A stretch of 64,000 bases of DNA from Ancylobacter polymorphus (lineage in GTDB: Bacteria; Pseudomonadota; Alphaproteobacteria; Rhizobiales; Xanthobacteraceae). The notes under the pieces were generated by a model that was not told the origin of the DNA, searched no databases, and saw only the letters and a program-made list of their open reading frames with translations. The position numbers were made by a program, and so were the translations under genes. Where the stretch lies: contig NZ_JAUSUI010000004.1 of NCBI RefSeq assembly GCF_030813495.1, positions 1 through 64,000 on the forward strand, read 5' to 3'. Shown piece by piece: positions 8,733 to 16,723 of this stretch. How positions within the stretch are numbered: position 1 is the stretch's first letter; every line of letters begins with the position of its first letter.

Positions 8733-8748
8733 TGCCAAATTTTTGGCA
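8733..8748. promoter_or_regulatory. 16-base perfect palindrome TGCCAAA-TT-TTTGGCA
   Basis: Seven-base arms with a two-base centre, ending 23 bases before the hydrolase start codon on the minus strand. The even symmetry and length suit a dimeric repressor such as the adjacent TetR protein. A further TTGGC half-site lies at 8721-8725. There is no T-run suggesting a terminator in either useful direction. Operator function is inferred. Confidence 0.5.
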
Positions 8749-8774
8749 CTGCACAAAAACGTTGCGGTCCGATT

Positions 8775-8794
8775 AGTTATACGCTTGAATAACT
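8775..8794. promoter_or_regulatory. 20-base palindrome AGTTAT-N8-ATAACT
   Basis: Exact six-base arms around eight bases, in the AT-rich middle of the divergent region, 155 bases before the ATP-binding gene start. It is a second candidate regulator site; TetR or the LysR protein encoded at 13.4 kb could bind it. Seen directly; function inferred. Confidence 0.45.
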
Positions 8795-8949
8795 GCTAAG
8801 GAAAGTGCATCGTTAACCCGTGAAATGACCCGACGCCGGAAAGCGTCGCCCTGGCCGGTCCTGCGGCGGGGCGCGCGAGGGTGTTGGAAGGGAAAGAGGG
8901 ACGGCATGAGCCAGATGCCTTGGTCTCGGCCTGCGGAGGCGCCCATCCG

Positions 8950-9723
8950 ATGACGGAGCGCGCCGAGGCCATCGCCATTCGCGACCTGCACAAGCATTTC
9001 GGTGCGCTGGAGGTCCTCAAGGGCATCTCGCTCACGGCGCATGAAGGCGATGTCATCGCCATCATTGGCGGTTCCGGCTCCGGCAAATCGACGCTGCTGC
9101 GCTGCATCAACATGCTGGAAGTGCCCAGCCGTGGCTCCGTCGCCATTCGCGGCGAGGAAATCGCGCTGAAGCCGAACGGCGTCGGCGGGCTGACCACGGC
9201 GGACCGGCGGCAGGTGCAGCGCCTGCGCTCCCGCCTCGGCATGGTGTTCCAGAGCTTCAACCTCTGGCAGCACATGACCATTCTGCAGAATGTCATCGAG
9301 GCGCCGGTGCATGTGCTCGGCGTGCCGAAGGCCGAGGCGGTGGCGCGCGGCGAGGCGCTGCTGCGGCGTGTCGGCCTGTTCGACAAGCGCGACGCCTATC
9401 CCGCCTTCCTCTCCGGCGGCCAGCAGCAGCGGGCCGCGATCGCCCGCGCCCTCGCCGTCCAGCCGCATGTGATGCTGTTCGACGAACCGACCTCGGCGCT
9501 CGACCCCGAACTGGTCGGCGAGGTGCTGACCGTCATCGGCGATCTCGCCCGCGAGCAGCGCACCATGATCCTGGTGACGCATGAGATGAAGTTCGCCCGC
9601 AATGTCGCCAGCCACATCGTGTTCCTGGCCCATGGCGTGATCGAGGAGCAGGGCCCGCCGGAACAGATCTTCGGCGATCCAAAATCGGAGCGGCTGAAGA
9701 AGTTCATCAGCTCCAGCCACTGA
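8950..9723 (+). CDS. Polar amino-acid ABC importer, ATP-binding protein
   Basis: 257 residues of the HisP/ArtP/GlnQ class. Walker A is GGSGSGKST, the Q-loop region is GMVFQSFNLW, the signature is LSGGQQQR and Walker B is VMLFDEPTSALD, followed by the switch histidine in LVTHEMKFA. The family energises uptake of basic or polar amino acids across the inner membrane. I chose the ATG at MTERAEAI; the open frame upstream begins at a GTG without good support. It heads the plus-strand arm: ATPase, binding protein, two permeases, M20 hydrolase, LysR. Beside the AruH/AruI-like genes, arginine or a derivative is the likely cargo. Confidence 0.9.
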   Translation: MTERAEAIAIRDLHKHFGALEVLKGISLTAHEGDVIAIIGGSGSGKSTLLRCINMLEVPSRGSVAIRGEEIALKPNGVGGLTTADRRQVQRLRSRLGMVFQSFNLWQHMTILQNVIEAPVHVLGVPKAEAVARGEALLRRVGLFDKRDAYPAFLSGGQQQRAAIARALAVQPHVMLFDEPTSALDPELVGEVLTVIGDLAREQRTMILVTHEMKFARNVASHIVFLAHGVIEEQGPPEQIFGDPKSERLKKFISSSH

Positions 9724-9751
9724 AAAAGCCCAAAAACCAGAGGGGACAAGC

Positions 9752-10534
9752 ATGAAACACGCATTCAGGACGATGATCGCCGCTGCCGTCATCGGCATGG
9801 CCGGCATTTGCGGCGCCGCCGCCGAACCGCTCAAGGTCGGCTTTGCCGCCGAGCCCTATCCGCCCTTCGCCTCGCCGGACGCCAGCGGCAAGTGGGAAGG
9901 CTGGGAAGTCGAGTTCATGGAGGCCATGTGCAAGCAGGCCAAGCTCGAATGCGTGATCACGCCCGTTGCCTGGGACGGCATCATCCCGGCGCTGACCTCG
10001 AAGAAGATCGACATGATCGTCGGCTCGATGTCGATCACGCCCGAGCGGCTGAAGACCATCGACTTCTCCGACAAGTACTACAACACGCCGACCGGCGTGA
10101 TCGGCCCCAAGAGCGAGAAATTCACCGCAACGCCCGAGGGGCTGAAGGGCAAGACCATCGGCGTGCAGGTCGCCACCATCCACCAGGACTATGCCAACAA
10201 ATATTTCGGCAAGGCCGGCGCGACCGTGAAGGAATACCAGACGCAGGATGAGGCCAATGCCGACCTCGCGGCCGGGCGCCTCGACGCGGTGCAGGCCGAC
10301 GCCATCGCGCTCGCCGCCTTCCTCAGTACCGACCAGGGCAAGCAGTGCTGCGATCTCAAGGGCAATGTGAAGGATGACCCGGAAATCCTCGGCGCCGGCG
10401 TGGGCGTGGGCCTGCGCAAGGGCGACACCGAGCTGAAGGACAAGATCAACGCCGCCATCAAGGCGATCCGCGCCAACGGCACGTACGACAGCTTCTCCAA
10501 GAAGTATTTCGACTTCGACATCTATGGCGGCTGA
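9752..10534 (+). CDS. Polar amino-acid ABC importer, periplasmic binding protein
   Basis: 260 residues. A Sec signal peptide with a hydrophobic core AAAVIGMAGICG and cleavage near AAA-EP is followed by the SBP family 3 fold: VGFAAEPYPPF, then the segment WEVEFMEAMCKQAKL, and IDMIVGSMSITPERL with the conserved substrate-carboxylate region. Length and motifs match lysine/arginine/ornithine and histidine binding proteins (ArgT/HisJ/ArtJ type). The protein captures the amino acid in the periplasm and delivers it to the two permeases encoded downstream. AGGGG is placed well before the ATG. It sits 28 bases after the ATPase gene. The cargo is inferred from context as arginine-like; sequence alone does not fix it. 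Confidence 0.88.
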   Translation: MKHAFRTMIAAAVIGMAGICGAAAEPLKVGFAAEPYPPFASPDASGKWEGWEVEFMEAMCKQAKLECVITPVAWDGIIPALTSKKIDMIVGSMSITPERLKTIDFSDKYYNTPTGVIGPKSEKFTATPEGLKGKTIGVQVATIHQDYANKYFGKAGATVKEYQTQDEANADLAAGRLDAVQADAIALAAFLSTDQGKQCCDLKGNVKDDPEILGAGVGVGLRKGDTELKDKINAAIKAIRANGTYDSFSKKYFDFDIYGG

Positions 10535-10597
10535 TCCTGTGCGGGCCGGGCCGGCAGGGGATGCCGGCCCGCGCCCGCCGGAGCCCGGGAGGGGCAG

Positions 10598-11317
10598 ATG
10601 GCGGCCGACCTGATCAATTGGGGCCTGCTGGCGCTGGAGCCGCCCGGTTGGGGCGGCGTGCTGCTCGGCGGGCTGATGAACTCGCTCAAGATCGCCTTTG
10701 GCGGCTACGCGCTCGGCCTCGTGCTCGGCACGGGCGGCGCCTTCGGCAAGCTCTATGGCGGGCCGGTGACCAGGGACCTGATGGAGGTCTACACCACGCT
10801 GGTGCGCGCGGTGCCGGAGCTGGTGCTGATCCTGCTGCTCTATTACGCCGGTACGGATTTGCTCAACCGTCTCTCCGCCGCGCTGGGCTATGGGTCGGTG
10901 GACATCAGCGGGCTGGCGGCCGGCATCTTCGTCATCGGCGTGGTGCAGGGGGCCTATTCGACCGAGGTGCTGCGCGGGGCCATTCTCGCCGTGCCGGCCG
11001 GGCAGATCGAGGCGGCGCGCGCCTTCGGCATGTCGCCGCTGATGGTGCTGCGGCGGGTGACGCTGCCGGCCATGCTGCCGCATGCGCTGCCGGGGCTGTC
11101 CAATCTCTGGCTGATCTGCACCAAGGACACGGCGCTGCTCGCGGTGGTCGGCTTCAGCGAACTGACGCTGGTGACGCGGCAGGCGGCGGGCACGACCAAG
11201 GCCTATATGCTGTTCTTCTGCGCGGCGGGCGTGCTGTATCTGCTGCTGACGCTGGCTTCCACCCTCGTCATCCGCTTCATCGAGGCCCGCGCCCGGCGCG
11301 GCTGGGTGGCGCGATGA
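10598..11317 (+). CDS. Polar amino-acid ABC importer, permease 1 (HisQ-type)
   Basis: 239 residues with five or so membrane helices and the His/Glu/Gln permease pattern. A first helix with GGLMNSLKIAFGGYALGLVLG is followed by the loop LVRAVPELVLILLLYY and the EAA motif EAARAFGMSPLMVLRRVTLP that docks the ATPase. A strong GGGAGGGG precedes the ATG. Its stop overlaps the next permease start by four bases (ATGA), so the two are translated together and probably form a heterodimeric pore. The unit sits in the arginine-type locus, where the binding protein gene lies just upstream. Confidence 0.88.
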   Translation: MAADLINWGLLALEPPGWGGVLLGGLMNSLKIAFGGYALGLVLGTGGAFGKLYGGPVTRDLMEVYTTLVRAVPELVLILLLYYAGTDLLNRLSAALGYGSVDISGLAAGIFVIGVVQGAYSTEVLRGAILAVPAGQIEAARAFGMSPLMVLRRVTLPAMLPHALPGLSNLWLICTKDTALLAVVGFSELTLVTRQAAGTTKAYMLFFCAAGVLYLLLTLASTLVIRFIEARARRGWVAR

Positions 11318-12183
11318 CGCCCGAGCGCCGCGCCGGCGCGCCGGAGCCGCTGGTGGAGCTTCCGCCGGAGGAAAGCACGCTCGAGGCGACGGCGCTGACC
11401 CGCCTGCCGAGCGGGCGCGGTTTCCTTGAGCCGCATCGCCTCGCGCTGATGGCGGTGGCGGCGGTGCTGGTGTTCTGCGCCGCGTGGTTCATGCGCTGGG
11501 ACTGGCTGCCAACCTATGCGGGCGCGCTCGTCTCCGGCGTCGGCGTCACGCTGCTGATGCTGGTGAGCACGGCGCTGCTCGGCTTCGTGCTGGCGGTGCC
11601 GATCGGGCTGGTGCAGGTGACGGGGCCGTGGTGGCTGAGCCTGCCGGCGCAGGGCTTTTGCACCATCATCCGCGGCACGCCGCTGCTGCTGCAGCTCTGG
11701 CTGCTCTATTACGGGCTCGGCTCGCTGTTTCCGCAATTCCCGGAAATCCGCCAGTCCTTTCTCTGGCCCTATCTGCGCGAAGCCTGGCCCTATGGCGTGG
11801 CGGCGCTGACCTTTTCCTTCGCGGCCTATGAGGGCGAGGTGATGCGCGGCGCCTTTGCCGGCGTGCCGAGGGGCGAGCTGGAAGCGGCCCGCGCTTACGG
11901 CATGAGCCGCTGGAAACTGTTCTGGCGCATCTGGCTGCCACGCGCCGTGCACCGCGCCTTGCCCACGCTCAATGGCGAGACCGTGCTGCAGCTGAAGGCG
12001 ACCCCGCTCGTCGCCACCATCACGGTGATCGATGTCTATGCCGTCATCTCCAAGATCCGGCAGGTGACCTATCTCACCTATGAACCGCTGCTGCTGCTCG
12101 CGCTGATCTACCTTATCCTCACCGCTTTGCTGGTGGCGGGATTCCGCTATTTCGAGAACAGAATACCCAACCGGAGTGCCTGA
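11314..12183 (+). CDS. Polar amino-acid ABC importer, permease 2 (HisM-type)
   Basis: 289 residues, longer than the usual 230-240 because of an N-terminal cytoplasmic extension of about 45 residues rich in proline and glutamate before the first helix (LALMAVAAVLVFCAAWF). The core holds IIRGTPLLLQLWLLYYG and the EAA loop ELEAARAYGMSRWKLFWRIW. It forms the second half of the transport pore. The start is the ATG overlapping the previous stop (ATGA). The M20 hydrolase gene starts two bases after its stop codon, so the hydrolase is part of the same transcript. The extension could have a regulatory role; nothing shows what. Confidence 0.87.
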   Translation: MTPERRAGAPEPLVELPPEESTLEATALTRLPSGRGFLEPHRLALMAVAAVLVFCAAWFMRWDWLPTYAGALVSGVGVTLLMLVSTALLGFVLAVPIGLVQVTGPWWLSLPAQGFCTIIRGTPLLLQLWLLYYGLGSLFPQFPEIRQSFLWPYLREAWPYGVAALTFSFAAYEGEVMRGAFAGVPRGELEAARAYGMSRWKLFWRIWLPRAVHRALPTLNGETVLQLKATPLVATITVIDVYAVISKIRQVTYLTYEPLLLLALIYLILTALLVAGFRYFENRIPNRSA

Positions 12184-12185
12184 AC

Positions 12186-13355
12186 ATGAACGCGCGCGCC
12201 ACGCTCACCAATGCGATGCCGGAATTGGTCGCGCTGCGCCGGGACCTTCATGCCCATCCCGAACTCGGCCTTGAGGAGGTGCGCACCTCCGACCTCATCG
12301 CCCGCGAACTGACCGCGCTCGGCTATCAGGTCACGCGCGGGCTCGCCAAGACCGGGCTGGTGGCGACGCTGTCCCAGGGCAGCAGCGGGCGCTCGGTCGG
12401 GGTGCGGGCCGATATCGACGCGCTGCCGATCCTTGAGGAAACCGGCCTGCCCTATGCCAGCACGACGCCGGGGCTGATGCATGCCTGCGGCCATGACGGG
12501 CACACCGCCATGCTGATCGGCGCGGCGCGCGCCATCGCCGAGCGGCGCAATTTCGACGGCACGGTGCATCTCATCTTCCAGCCGGCGGAAGAGAATTTCG
12601 GCGGGGCGAAGATCATGGTGGAGGAGGGGCTGTTCGACCGCTTCCCCTGCGACGCGGTGTTCGCCCTGCACAATGACCCCGACGTGCCCTTCGGCACCTT
12701 CGTGTTCCGCGACGGGCCGATCATGGCGGCGGTCGATGAATGCCGCATCACCGTGCATGGCCGCGGCGGGCACGGGGCCGAACCGCAGTCGACGGCCGAT
12801 CCCATCGTCGCCGGGGCGTCCATCGTCATGGCGCTGCAATCCATCGTCGCGCGCAATATCCACCCCATGGACCCGAGCGTGATCACGGTCGGCGCCTTCC
12901 ATGCCGGGGCGGCGAGCAATGTCATTCCCGAGCGCGCCGAACTGGTGGTCGGCATCCGCTCCTTCGATCCGGGCGTGCGCGACGAGCTGGAGCGCCGCAT
13001 TCGGCTGATCGCCGAGGGGCAGGCGGCGAGCTACGGCATGACCGCGACGGTGGACTATCAGCGCAGCTATGACGCCACCATCAACCACGCGGCGGAGACG
13101 GACTTCCTGCGCGCGCTCGCCACCCGTTTCGCCGGGGCGGACAAGGTGCGCGAAATGGCGCGTCCCAGCATGGGCAGCGAGGATTTCGCCTATATGCTGA
13201 AGGAGCGGCCGGGCAGCTATTTCTTCCTCGGCGGAAGGGTGTCGGAAGCCGACCGCCCGCTCCACCATCCCGGCTATAATTTCAACGACGATCTGCTGCC
13301 GATCGGCGCCGCCTTCTGGACCGAACTGGTCGAGTCCTATCTGAAACCGGCGTGA
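12186..13355 (+). CDS. M20 family amidohydrolase (hippurate/N-acyl amino acid hydrolase type)
   Basis: 389 residues of the M20D peptidase family. The metal site is visible as ACGHDGH (C101, H103, H106) and FQPAEEN with the general-base glutamate pair E135/E136; HGRGGHGAEPQ near residue 195 is the lid-domain block. Family members cleave N-acyl amino acids such as hippurate, N-acetyl- or indole-acetyl amino acids. It is cotranscribed with the importer (two-base gap) and followed by a LysR gene. I infer that the imported solute, or one of them, is an N-acylated amino acid, for example N-acylarginine, which this enzyme would release for the transaminase route. The acyl group is unknown. Confidence 0.86.
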   Translation: MNARATLTNAMPELVALRRDLHAHPELGLEEVRTSDLIARELTALGYQVTRGLAKTGLVATLSQGSSGRSVGVRADIDALPILEETGLPYASTTPGLMHACGHDGHTAMLIGAARAIAERRNFDGTVHLIFQPAEENFGGAKIMVEEGLFDRFPCDAVFALHNDPDVPFGTFVFRDGPIMAAVDECRITVHGRGGHGAEPQSTADPIVAGASIVMALQSIVARNIHPMDPSVITVGAFHAGAASNVIPERAELVVGIRSFDPGVRDELERRIRLIAEGQAASYGMTATVDYQRSYDATINHAAETDFLRALATRFAGADKVREMARPSMGSEDFAYMLKERPGSYFFLGGRVSEADRPLHHPGYNFNDDLLPIGAAFWTELVESYLKPA

Positions 13356-13398
13356 GCGGGCACGGGGCGCGGTTGCGGCGGGCGAAAGACGAGGTTTC

Positions 13399-14301
13399 AT
13401 GCGAGTGCCCTCGACACAGGCGCTGCGGGCGCTGGAAGCCTTCGCCCGGCATGGCACGGTCTGGCAGGCGGCGGCGGAGCTGAACATCACCCGCAGCGCG
13501 GTCAGCCACCAGCTGCGCTTCCTCGAACAGGATCTCGGCTTCGCTTTGCTCCAGCGCGCCGGCAAGGGCGTGAGCCTGACGCCGCAGGGCAAGCGCTACG
13601 CCGCCGATGTCCGCACCGCTCTGGCCCTGCTGGCTGACGCGGCGGTGCAATATGGCGATCGCGGCCTGCTGCAGGGGGCGATCACCATCAGCTCGACGCC
13701 GGGCTTCGCCACCTTCTGGCTCTGCACCCATATCGCCGAGTTCCGCCAGCTTCACCCCGGCGTGACGCTGCGCATCGTCACCCCGCCGCGCCTGGAGGAT
13801 GTCGACGCGCCGGGCGTCGACGCCTTCATCGCCTATGGCGACGGCGACTGGCCGCGCCACAGCGTGGAACTGCTGAGCGTCGTCGACTTCATGCCGGTGT
13901 GCAGCCCGGTGCTGCTCAACCAGCTCGGGGGCTTGAGCGAGCCGGTGGACGTGTTCCGCACGGTGCTGCTGCATCTCGACGGGCTCGGCGACTGGTTCAC
14001 CTGGCTGTCGGCGGCCGGTGTCGTGGCGCCGCGCACCGATCAGGGCGTGGTCTTCTCCGACATGAACCTCGTCCTGGCAGCGGCGCTGGCGGGGCAGGGG
14101 ATCGCCATCGGCGACAATTTCGTCTGCCGGCAGGCGGTGGAGACCGGGCGGCTGGTGGTGCCGTTCGATCTCACCATCCGCGCCTCGCGGGCCTATTACT
14201 TCGTCACCCCGCGCGACCGCCCCGGCAATCCCGCGATACAGGCCTTCGCGGACTGGCTGAAATCACGCCTCGTCCAGACCGCGCCTGTCATGCGGATATG
14301 A
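13399..14301 (+). CDS. LysR family regulator (GcvA-like)
   Basis: 300 residues. The N-terminal winged helix-turn-helix contains TQALRALEAFARHGTVWQAA and the recognition part LNITRSAVSHQLRFLEQ, the form used by the GcvA/AmpR subgroup, followed by a periplasmic-binding-like effector domain. It lies 43 bases after the M20 gene on the same strand, so it may be the last gene of the importer unit or be read from its own promoter. It could control the arginine-type locus to the left or the 14.4 kb operon to the right. The effector cannot be told from sequence. Confidence 0.87.
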   Translation: MRVPSTQALRALEAFARHGTVWQAAAELNITRSAVSHQLRFLEQDLGFALLQRAGKGVSLTPQGKRYAADVRTALALLADAAVQYGDRGLLQGAITISSTPGFATFWLCTHIAEFRQLHPGVTLRIVTPPRLEDVDAPGVDAFIAYGDGDWPRHSVELLSVVDFMPVCSPVLLNQLGGLSEPVDVFRTVLLHLDGLGDWFTWLSAAGVVAPRTDQGVVFSDMNLVLAAALAGQGIAIGDNFVCRQAVETGRLVVPFDLTIRASRAYYFVTPRDRPGNPAIQAFADWLKSRLVQTAPVMRI

Positions 14302-14302
14302 G

Positions 14303-14380
14303 TGCCGAATAGATAGGCGGCGCATTATCCGTGCTTAGCACGCCACCAATGGCGTGAATTTATAGCTACAGCATTCGGCA
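14303..14380. promoter_or_regulatory. Nested inverted repeats before the 14.4 kb operon
   Basis: This short gap between the LysR gene and the importer operon is rich in symmetry. TGCCGAAT at 14303-14310 is matched by ATTCGGCA at 14373-14380. Between them are CGTGCT-T-AGCACG (14330-14342) and a hairpin CACGCCA-CCAA-TGGCGTG (14339-14356). The hairpin may end the LysR transcript, and the outer arms may be operator half-sites. The bases are seen directly; roles are inferred. Confidence 0.45.
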
Positions 14381-14450
14381 GTTTTATTCATTTGAGGTGA
14401 GCGGATCACGAGATTAGGATTTCTACATATACAGGGAGCACGCGGCAAAC

Positions 14451-15533
14451 GTGAGCAAGCGCGCGGTCGGGTTGCAGGCGGTCGGGATCGGCAAAACCTT
14501 CGGCCACTTCACGGCGCTGGAGGACATCACGCTCGACATCGCGGCGGGTGAGTTCCTGACCCTGCTCGGTCCTTCGGGGTCCGGCAAGACCACCTTCCTC
14601 ATGGTGCTCGCCGGTTTCCAGGCCGCGAGCACGGGCCGGCTGTTCAGCGACGGCACCGACATCACCCGCAGCCGGGCGGAGGACCGTTCCTTCGGCATGG
14701 TGTTTCAGGGCTATGCGCTGTTTCCGCACAAGAGCGTCGCGCAGAACATCGCCTTTCCGCTGCAGGTGAGGGGCGTGGCGCGCGAGGACATCGCCCGCCG
14801 GGTCGACGCCATCATCGCCCGCGTCGGGCTGGTGGGGCACGCGAACAAGCGCCCCGCCCAGCTGTCGGGCGGGCAGCAGCAGCGCGTGGCGCTGGCCCGC
14901 GCGCTGGTGTTCGAGCCGCCGGTGCTGCTGCTCGACGAGCCGTTTTCCGCTCTCGATAAGCATTTGCGCGGCCGTATGCAGGACGAGGTGGCGCGGCTGC
15001 ATGGCGAGTTCGGCACCACCTTCGTCTTCGTCACCCATGACCAGAGCGAGGCGCTGTCGCTGTCCTCGCGCATCGCCATCTTCAACCATGGCCGGCTGCT
15101 TCAGGTCGGCGCGCCGCGCGACATCTATGAGCGCCCGTCGAGCCGCTTCGTCGCCGAGTTCCTCGGCGAGATCAACCTGCTGCCGGTGGGCGGCATCGGC
15201 CATTGCGCGCGCGGCACCAGCGGCCTGTTCGAGGAGGTGCGCCTCACCGCGCCACGGCATGAAAACCTTAACGGCAGTGCCGTGCTGGCGGTGCGGCCCG
15301 AGCACATGTCGGTCAGCCCCGAGCCGCCGGCAGAGGGCAATGGCGTGCCCGCCCGGCTCGCCGGCACCACCTATCTCGGCTCGGCGATGCGCCTTGCCTT
15401 CGCCACACGCAGCGGCACCCCGCTGACCGTGACCCTGCCGAGCGAGGCCGCCGGCCGCATCCTCGCCCATGGGCCGGATGTCTGGGTGACCTGGTCCTTC
15501 GAGAATGGCTTCCTTCTTCCAGAGCAAAGCTGA
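14451..15533 (+). CDS. Polyamine-type ABC importer, ATP-binding protein (PotA-like)
   Basis: 360 residues. Walker A LGPSGSGKTT, Q-loop MVFQGYALFPHKSV, signature LSGGQQQR and Walker B LLLDEPFSALD give a complete ABC ATPase. A C-terminal TOBE-like domain (after about residue 235, with LAVRPEHM) is typical of PotA, UgpC and CysA relatives. Start: a GTG with GGGAG upstream; no ATG lies nearby in frame. It begins a run of nine same-strand genes to 23.8 kb. Family: spermidine/putrescine/2-aminoethylphosphonate-type uptake. The actual cargo is probably the substrate of the enzymes that follow. Confidence 0.88.
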   Translation: MSKRAVGLQAVGIGKTFGHFTALEDITLDIAAGEFLTLLGPSGSGKTTFLMVLAGFQAASTGRLFSDGTDITRSRAEDRSFGMVFQGYALFPHKSVAQNIAFPLQVRGVAREDIARRVDAIIARVGLVGHANKRPAQLSGGQQQRVALARALVFEPPVLLLDEPFSALDKHLRGRMQDEVARLHGEFGTTFVFVTHDQSEALSLSSRIAIFNHGRLLQVGAPRDIYERPSSRFVAEFLGEINLLPVGGIGHCARGTSGLFEEVRLTAPRHENLNGSAVLAVRPEHMSVSPEPPAEGNGVPARLAGTTYLGSAMRLAFATRSGTPLTVTLPSEAAGRILAHGPDVWVTWSFENGFLLPEQS

Positions 15534-15551
15534 AAACAGCAGGAGCACGCC

Positions 15552-16667
15552 GTGAACGACGCATTCCAGAAAGACTGCCTCGACATTCTCGCGGCGAAGG
15601 CCGCGCGTGGCGAGATCGACCGCCGCCGCTTCACCCAGCTCGCCGCGATGGTCTTCGGCGGCGCGACCCTGCTCCTGCGCACGCCCGAGGCGCTGGCGCA
15701 GGTGCGCCAGCTCGTGCTGGTCAATTGGGGCGGCGACGCGCTGAAGGCCTATGACAAGGCCTATGGCCAGCCCTTCGAGAAGGCGACGGGCATCGTCGTC
15801 AAGGAGGACGGCACCGGCCCGACCGAGGGCGCCATCGCCGCCCAGTTCAAGAGCGGCAAGCCGACCTGGGATATCGTCGATGCCGACCCGTTCTCGGCCA
15901 TCTCGCTCGGCAAGCAGGGGATGATCGAGCCGATCGACTATACGATCGTCGACAAGACGAAGATGCGGCCCGGCTTCGACTGGGAATATGCCGCCTCGAC
16001 CTATTTCTTCTCCTATGTCCTTGCCTATGACGCGGAGAAATACGGCGCCAATCCGCCCAAGACCATGGCCGACTTCTTCGATGTGAAGACGTTCCCGGGC
16101 AAGCGCACCATGTATAAATGGGGCGCGGGCATGTGGGAGGCGGCGCTGCTGGCCGATGGCGTCGCTCCCGACAAGCTCTACCCGCTCGATCTCAAGCGCG
16201 CCCATGCCAAGATCGCCGCGCTGAAGCCGGATGTCGCGGCCTATTGGGGCGGCGGCGCGGAGAGCCAGCAGCTGATGCTGAGCGGCGATGCCTCGATGGG
16301 GCTGATCTGGTCGACCCGCGCCTCGCTGATCGAGAAGGATTCCGGCGGCCAGATCAAGTTCACCTGGAACCAGGGCCTGCTGTCGCCGGGCGCGCTGGCG
16401 GTAATCAAGAACAATCCCGGCGGCAAGGAGAACGCGATGAAGTTCATCGCCTCCACCTCCGTGCCCGAGCGCCAGCTGGTCATGTTCGAGATGCTGGGGC
16501 AGGGACCGGCCAATCCGGCGACCGATGCGCTGATCCCCGCCGACCAGCGCCGCTACAACCCGGTCGATCCCGCCAATATGAAGGGCCAGGCCGTGCTCGA
16601 CATGCCCTGGTACGCCGACAATTACGGCGCCGCGCTCGACGAGTTCACCAAGGTCATCTCGGCCTGA
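15552..16667 (+). CDS. Polyamine-type ABC importer, periplasmic binding protein (PotD-like)
   Basis: 371 residues. A GTG start with AGGAG upstream gives an N-terminus that contains DRRRFTQLAA before a hydrophobic stretch, a twin-arginine-like export signal, with cleavage near ALAQ (about residue 50). The mature part has the extracellular solute-binding family 1/PotD pattern: VLVNWGGDALKAYDKAYG, the WDIVDADPFSAI loop, and the LMLSGDASMGLIW region. It would capture a cationic or zwitterionic organic solute. A strong stem-loop follows the stop (16675-16705), which may raise the level of this protein over the permeases. Cargo not determined. Confidence 0.86.
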   Translation: MNDAFQKDCLDILAAKAARGEIDRRRFTQLAAMVFGGATLLLRTPEALAQVRQLVLVNWGGDALKAYDKAYGQPFEKATGIVVKEDGTGPTEGAIAAQFKSGKPTWDIVDADPFSAISLGKQGMIEPIDYTIVDKTKMRPGFDWEYAASTYFFSYVLAYDAEKYGANPPKTMADFFDVKTFPGKRTMYKWGAGMWEAALLADGVAPDKLYPLDLKRAHAKIAALKPDVAAYWGGGAESQQLMLSGDASMGLIWSTRASLIEKDSGGQIKFTWNQGLLSPGALAVIKNNPGGKENAMKFIASTSVPERQLVMFEMLGQGPANPATDALIPADQRRYNPVDPANMKGQAVLDMPWYADNYGAALDEFTKVISA

Positions 16668-16674
16668 GGCCCGC

Positions 16675-16705
16675 GCCCTCCCGCGTGGCGCGCGGGAGGG
16701 CTTTT
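16675..16705 (+). terminator. Stem-loop with T-run between binding-protein and permease genes
   Basis: GCCCTCCCGCG at 16675-16685, a five-base loop, the exact complement CGCGGGAGGGC at 16691-16701 and then TTTT. It looks like an intrinsic terminator, but the operon clearly goes on 19 bases later with the first permease. It is therefore probably a leaky terminator or an mRNA-stabilising stem that favours the binding protein, as known in other binding-protein operons. Confidence 0.7.
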
Positions 16706-16723
16706 CCTCCGACGGATTCCCCC

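Larger units (their letters stand above)
8711..8949. promoter_or_regulatory. Divergent promoter region of the arginine-type locus
   Basis: This 239-base gap separates the divergent hydrolase and importer arms. It is visibly AT-richer at 8738-8815 than the flanking genes. It contains two exact palindromes, listed separately at 8733-8748 and 8775-8794. The right-hand part (8820-8949) is GC-rich and carries no clear motif. I cannot assign -35/-10 boxes with confidence. Confidence 0.55.
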
